Assembly (NCBI RefSeq): GCF_001620365.2
Contig: NZ_LQMT02000037.1
Location: 156,659-220,658, forward strand
DNA length: 64,000 nucleotides
Direction of reading: 5' to 3'
DNA from: Amycolatopsis keratiniphila subsp. keratiniphila
GTDB lineage: Bacteria > Actinomycetota > Actinomycetes > Mycobacteriales > Pseudonocardiaceae
Part shown: one piece after another, positions 60,781 through 64,000 of the stretch
Layout of the letters: every line of letters begins with the position of its first letter
How positions within the stretch are numbered: position 1 is the first letter of the stretch
The notes under the pieces: model-generated
The model's input: only the letters and a program-made list of their open reading frames with translations
What the model was told of the DNA's origin: nothing
Database searches by the model: none
Program-made: the position numbers and the translations under genes

Positions 60781-60806
60781 GCGCCGGACTCGATAGGGTA
60801 CGCGTC

Positions 60807-61208
60807 ATGATCGAGGCGAGAGACGTGGCCGAGGCTCTCTCCGTTCACGGGGTCATCGGCTGGTATCGCATCGCCGTGGGTCGAAGTGTCCTGAGCGGTC
60901 TCGTCGGCCCGCCGGTGATCGTGTGGCGCTACCTCGAGCCCTCCGCGGTCGTTCGGAGAGGTATTTCCGAACGTGTGGAAGGATTTTCCGGCGCGGTGGA
61001 GTGGGTATTCAGTTGCGAATATCGAAACTGGACACTGATGCCGTCCAAGGTCCGTGACGCCTACGCGAAGGCTGAGCCAACCTATGTCAACGTTTTGCCG
61101 GATCTGGCCGCCTCCGACCAGGATTTCTGCCTGGCGGCCAACGCCGAGCTCGTCCCTTTGCTGGACTCGATAAAAAATATCGAGTCAGATTCAGGAAACT
61201 GGGTGTGA
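60807..61208 (+). CDS. Protein of unknown function
   Basis: 133 aa from the ATG at 60807, with lower GC at its 3' end (AAAAAATATCGAGTC). No family recognised; sequence starts MIEARDVAEALSVHGVIGWY. Its stop overlaps the next GTG. It lies outside the tailoring genes and inside the degraded border. Confidence 0.6.
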   Translation: MIEARDVAEALSVHGVIGWYRIAVGRSVLSGLVGPPVIVWRYLEPSAVVRRGISERVEGFSGAVEWVFSCEYRNWTLMPSKVRDAYAKAEPTYVNVLPDLAASDQDFCLAANAELVPLLDSIKNIESDSGNWV

Positions 61209-61528
61209 ACGATATGAGCCCCACTCACCGGGCCGTCGAGATGTGCGACCTTCCGCTGCTGCGTGAACTCCTCGACGGCGGCGCCGACATCAACGAAGAG
61301 CATGGCGGCCTCACGTTGCTGCACCATGCCATCGACGTCGAGATCGACAGTCACACGCAGACGGGCGAGCCGCTGCACGTGGACGTCACGGCTTACTTGC
61401 TGGCGCGAGGAGCGGATCCGAAGCGCCGTTCCGATGGCGGTTGTGGCGTCAGCGCTGAGCACATGGCCTTCGTGAGCCGTCATTGGCTGGCGTCGGCCCT
61501 CTTCGAGGCGTGGACGTCCAGGCCCTGA
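61205..61528 (+). CDS. Small ankyrin-repeat-like protein
   Basis: 107 aa. Ankyrin-type helices: THRAVEMCDLPLLRELLDGG, ADINEEHGGLTLLHHAID, YLLARGADPKRRSDGG. About three repeats, cytoplasmic. It overlaps the preceding gene (GTGTGA), suggesting a pair. Small ankyrin proteins often serve as immunity or antitoxin partners near toxin loci; that link is speculative here. Confidence 0.75.
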   Translation: MNDMSPTHRAVEMCDLPLLRELLDGGADINEEHGGLTLLHHAIDVEIDSHTQTGEPLHVDVTAYLLARGADPKRRSDGGCGVSAEHMAFVSRHWLASALFEAWTSRP

Positions 61529-61594
61529 TGCTTGAGTGTGCAGCTGACGGTGGATGACGCGTCGAAAATCGGAGAGGCTCGACTTCTGGACTCG

Positions 61595-62188
61595 TCAATG
61601 CGTGTCGTGGGCCCGTTGTCGCCGTTCTCGGGTGGTTCGCTCGAGTGTGGTGACGTCGGTGAGCCAATCCGAGGCGTGTGGTTCGGTCGCTGTCGAAGTG
61701 TGGCCGCTGGCGTGTTCTGGTGCTCGCCAGAACTGGATGAGGAACTTTTCGATGCCTCGGATGGGTTGGTCGCCGGCGGTCGTCGCGGCGTGGTCGATCA
61801 TGCGTCTGGTGCGGTCTCGGTCGGTGGTGTGAGCGCGTACGTGATACGAGCCTGGTGTCTCCAGGTCGAAGGTGCCGAAGATTTCTTCGCGTGCGGGATT
61901 CAGGATGTTGAGGGCGCCGCTGGAGAAGTGGCACCGCCGCTGCTGGTGGACTTCCCAGCCGGGCCCGGGGGAAGGCGGCGTGGTGGTCCACCGCTGAAGC
62001 AGCGCTTCGGGGACGTGCCATTCCCCCGAAGCGCTGCAGACAGCGATCTGGTTGTGGGTGGTGAGCAGCCAGTCGTCAGCCTCCTCGAAGGCCGGGAAAG
62101 CCGGCGGGTCGATGTCTTCGTCTTCGATGAGGAAGTGCCCTTCGACGATCCTGACCTGGATGGTGGCCTGAGCAATCGGCTGGCTCAT
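61595..62188 (-). CDS. Probable immunity protein to a NucA/NucB-type DNase toxin
   Basis: 197 aa (MSQPIAQATIQVRIVEGHFL ... RRQRAHDTH). Family not named by me. It starts five bases after the stop of the DNase remnant on the same strand, which is the standard toxin-immunity order in polymorphic toxin loci. Acidic patches (LIEDEDIDPPAF) fit an inhibitor of a basic nuclease. The immunity role is inferred from context. Confidence 0.6.
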   Translation of the reverse strand: MSQPIAQATIQVRIVEGHFLIEDEDIDPPAFPAFEEADDWLLTTHNQIAVCSASGEWHVPEALLQRWTTTPPSPGPGWEVHQQRRCHFSSGALNILNPAREEIFGTFDLETPGSYHVRAHTTDRDRTRRMIDHAATTAGDQPIRGIEKFLIQFWRAPEHASGHTSTATEPHASDWLTDVTTLERTTRERRQRAHDTH

Positions 62189-62192
62189 AAGC

Positions 62193-62378
62193 TCAATCTA
62201 TGATGTTGACGTAGTAGCTGTCCATGTCGCGGTAGAGCATGCGATCCCAAAAGACATACCAACGCAGATAGCCGCCGGCGCGCGTGTTCTCGCGGCCGTT
62301 CACGGCTTTCGCGGAGAAGTCCCAGTCGGCACTGGCGGCGCCTTCCATGGTCGAGGCGAACGGGTATTCGTCGCACTG
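62193..62378 (-). pseudogene. C-terminal remnant of a NucA/NucB-family DNase toxin
   Basis: 61 codons ending at the TGA at 62193-62195 and closed upstream by a TAG at 62379-62381. The readable peptide opens QCDEYPFASTMEGAASADWD, the conserved catalytic block of NucA/NucB deoxyribonucleases. It then has AVNGRENTRAGGYLRWYVFW and DMDSYYVNIID. The toxin N terminus and start codon are missing, so this is a stranded toxin tip. It is directly followed by its presumed immunity gene. Confidence 0.72.
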
Positions 62379-62549
62379 CTACCGGGAGTTGTTCGAGCAT
62401 ATCAAGCGTCGGCGAACTGCGAGTTCAATGAGGTCGTAACATCTCTGAATTTCGTAGGGTGAACGTCGGGAAATGTTGTTATTCGAATAGGTGCCGCTGC
62501 GGAGCCTTTGGCTCTCGGTCGGCTGCCACAGGTGGAGCGCCGGGAGTGA

Positions 62550-63140
62550 AGTGGAGAAGCCAAGAACAAGACACCGGGACGGCGTTACCACCGACTCGGT
62601 GGAGGACTGCTGCGGCCCGAGATCGCCGGCCGAGCCGCGTTCCTGCGGGAGCTGTCGGAGGCTACCTCGCGCGTCATCGACTCGGAACTCGAGGTACTGC
62701 TGGACAAGGGCGAGTGGCGCGAACGCAAGACCGCCCCGCATCGGTTCATGGCGGTAAACGGCCGGATCCGGTTTCGCGACACACTCGGTGCTCTTCTCCT
62801 CGCCGGCGAAAGCCCTAACGCCGGCGGGGCGTACTGCGTCGCCCTGACCTGCCTCGGCACCGAAGCCGACGCGGCCTACCTCATCGCCTACCTCGACCGG
62901 TATCTGCTCCGTCCGGACCTCGACTACGACCAGAGCGAAGCACTGGGCGCGCTCTTGTGCCTTGACGAGGCACTTGGAACCGACCACGCCACACGCTTCA
63001 TCGAACCCCGCGGCCTCTGGTGGCGATTCTGCACCGACGTCCCCGCGGGAGTCGTCGTACCTTCACCGCGACACGCACAGCGGTTCATCGGCCAGATGTG
63101 CGACCTCGCCACGGAAAGTGCGCGCTCCGGATCACCTTGA
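62550..63140 (+). pseudogene. DUF6000-like gene lacking a start
   Basis: Open from 62550, just after an in-frame TGA at 62547-62549; the first ATG, at 62748, would remove conserved sequence. Readable parts: LLRPEIAGRAAFLRELSEAT, VLLDKGEWRERKTAPHRF, then YCVALTCLGTEADAAYLIAY and GALLCLDEALGTDHATRFIE. These match my recollection of the DUF6000 pattern. The 5' end is probably truncated; translation from 62748 would give 130 aa. Function of the family is unknown. Confidence 0.55.
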
Positions 63141-63317
63141 GGCCACAACGACCGCCTCGACCCCTGCCGGGGTGGGAGTGAACATCGGCACTTGCCGACG
63201 AGCGTGTCGCTGAGCTGCGGCGGCGCACGTGGAGCTGGCTAAATGCGCGAGGCAGCCATTAGCGGGTTTATGTCATGAACGACGGTAGGTCAACAGCTGA
63301 ATCGCTGTTCACCAGTG

Positions 63318-63360
63318 TGCCCTCGGCAGGATTCGAACCTGCGACACCTGCCTCCGGAGG
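63318..63360 (-). other. 3' half of tRNA-Arg(CCG), candidate attachment site
   Basis: On the minus strand the anticodon loop CTCCGGA (anticodon CCG), the 3' anticodon stem, and the intact T arm GCAGG-TTCGAAT-CCTGC are followed by an acceptor 3' strand CGAGGGC plus A. The 5' half of a tRNA (matching acceptor GCCCTCG, D arm) is absent upstream, so this is not a functional gene. Such 3' fragments are left by tRNA-targeting integrases (attL/attR). Confidence 0.75.
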
Positions 63361-63708
63361 GCCGTTAAACGCCTTAACTATGACCTCTACCAGCGACTAT
63401 AGCATCACGCGGGACCGCAGAGGCCTCAGAAATCCCACCAGATCACCCTGGTTCATGTCACAAAACATGTCACGAAAACCCAGTTAGACAAGCTCGGCAG
63501 AATTCACTCAAGCGAGGGAGACGTCGGGCTTCACTCGGGCAGCCGGACGCTTGGTTCGTCCGAAGTTGGTGTCGCGGTGCTGCCCGGAGGTAAACCTCGC
63601 GTTGGATAGTTGGACATGCGTATGCGGCTACCAGGATGGCTCGTCGTCTGGTAGCGACCATCGGTCACGCGCTCTCATGCCATCGTGCAGGACGTATCCA
63701 ATGCCGAC
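63361..63708. other. Gap beside the tRNA fragment, no gene seen
   Basis: No ORF with coding character. Tandem words CATGTCACAAAA and CATGTCACGAAAA at 63454-63478, about 100 bases from the tRNA fragment, could be integrase arm-type sites, but this is only a guess. Confidence 0.4.
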
Positions 63709-64000
63709 TCACCGTCTGCGCTCTAGACTCCGAGTCGGATCGGCATATGGTTCTTCGGACGACGTGATCGAACCTAGCTCGTTGTAGTAAAGCTCGTATG
63801 GCTGCAGGTCCACCAAACGGTTCTGGCTGTCGATGCATGCCGCCCGCAGAAACAGCCAGGCATCCCCGGTCGAATACAGCAACGTGTTCCTGACTGGTGA
63901 CCATGACGCCGTTGAGGTTCTGGTGAACGCTGCCATCAGCAAGTCTTGCTGTCCTGTGCCCGTATCCCAGATCCGCGTAGTGCCGTCGTCGCTGGCGGTG
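63709..64000 (-). CDS. WD40-repeat protein, C-terminal fragment
   Basis: Runs off the right edge; only about 97 C-terminal residues are present, ending at the stop at 63709-63711. The visible blade reads ASDDGTTRIWDTGTGQ, the WD40 signature, followed by ASWSPVRNTLLYSTGDAWLF and a non-repeat tail. It could belong to an NTPase-WD40 protein of conflict or signalling type, but the rest is outside the window. Confidence 0.7.
   Translation of the reverse strand, partial: TASDDGTTRIWDTGTGQQDLLMAAFTRTSTASWSPVRNTLLYSTGDAWLFLRAACIDSQNRLVDLQPYELYYNELGSITSSEEPYADPTRSLERRR

Noticed and set aside
62379..62987. Minus-strand frame of 202 codons upstream of the DNase remnant
   Set aside because: It is antisense to the DUF6000-like gene, has no domain and is separated from the DNase frame by a stop, so it is not the missing toxin N terminus.
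63318..63367. Functional tRNA-Arg gene
   Set aside because: The 5' acceptor strand, D arm and a good 5' anticodon stem are missing, so only a 3' remnant is called.

Overview
The window is high-GC actinobacterial DNA (about 70% G+C by eye, with many GTG starts and ATGA/GTGA stop-start overlaps). The gene content (ESX-type WXG proteins, DrrAB-type exporter, many P450s, intergenic palindromes) fits a Pseudonocardiales organism such as Amycolatopsis; the genus is an inference. There is no rRNA gene, intact tRNA gene or CRISPR array.

Layout. 1-15.2 kb is mostly accessory chromosome: a DHFR-like tail, a two-component pair, a Tat/lipoprotein multicopper oxidase, RidA, a three-gene ESX-like cassette with a YbaB protein, a GNAT, a secreted SRPBCC protein, an orphan LuxR-type regulator, a short UvrA-like ABC protein, a DHFR-like protein, a P450 and an MFS exporter. 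15.4-60.8 kb looks like one large secondary-metabolite locus. Its left arm has a DrrAB exporter, an SgcJ-like protein, an acyl-CoA-dehydrogenase-fold flavin monooxygenase, a Na+/H+ antiporter, two flavin halogenases, two squalene-epoxidase-like monooxygenases and a secreted epoxide-hydrolase-like protein. The middle holds an NDP-sugar epimerase-like protein, a methyltransferase, a GT2-GtrA fusion, a GT39 mannosyltransferase-like protein, a P450 and a secreted neocarzinostatin-family apoprotein. The right arm is divergent about 39.7 kb: leftward, an LLM monooxygenase and two acyl-CoA dehydrogenases; rightward, one long operon of thiolase, CoA-transferase, KR, two hotdog dehydratases, ACP, two KS/chain-length-factor-like pairs, two micro-genes, hydrolase/hotdog/DsbA-like/aldolase proteins, an AMP-ligase-P450 fusion and an aryl-AMP ligase. 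After a terminator come an acyltransferase-3, a tandem CoA-transferase and a class V aminotransferase.

Working model (inference): an aromatic or other carboxylic acid is activated by the AMP ligases and loaded on the discrete ACP. The KS/CLF pairs, KR and dehydratases then build a polyene chain as in aryl-polyene or ishigamide-type type II PKS systems. CoA-based enzymes desaturate or transfer acyl groups, and halogenases, epoxidases, P450s and glycosyl/acyl transferases decorate the product. The apoprotein may bind and shield a reactive product, and the exporters may remove it. No enediyne PKS gene and no pathway-specific regulator is visible.

61-64 kb is a decayed, mobile-looking border: an ankyrin-like protein, a NucA/NucB DNase toxin remnant with a probable immunity gene, a 5'-broken DUF6000 gene, the 3' half of a tRNA-Arg(CCG) resembling an attachment site, and the tail of a WD40 protein. 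Strikingly regular inverted repeats, several sharing one core word, sit in the intergenic gaps.
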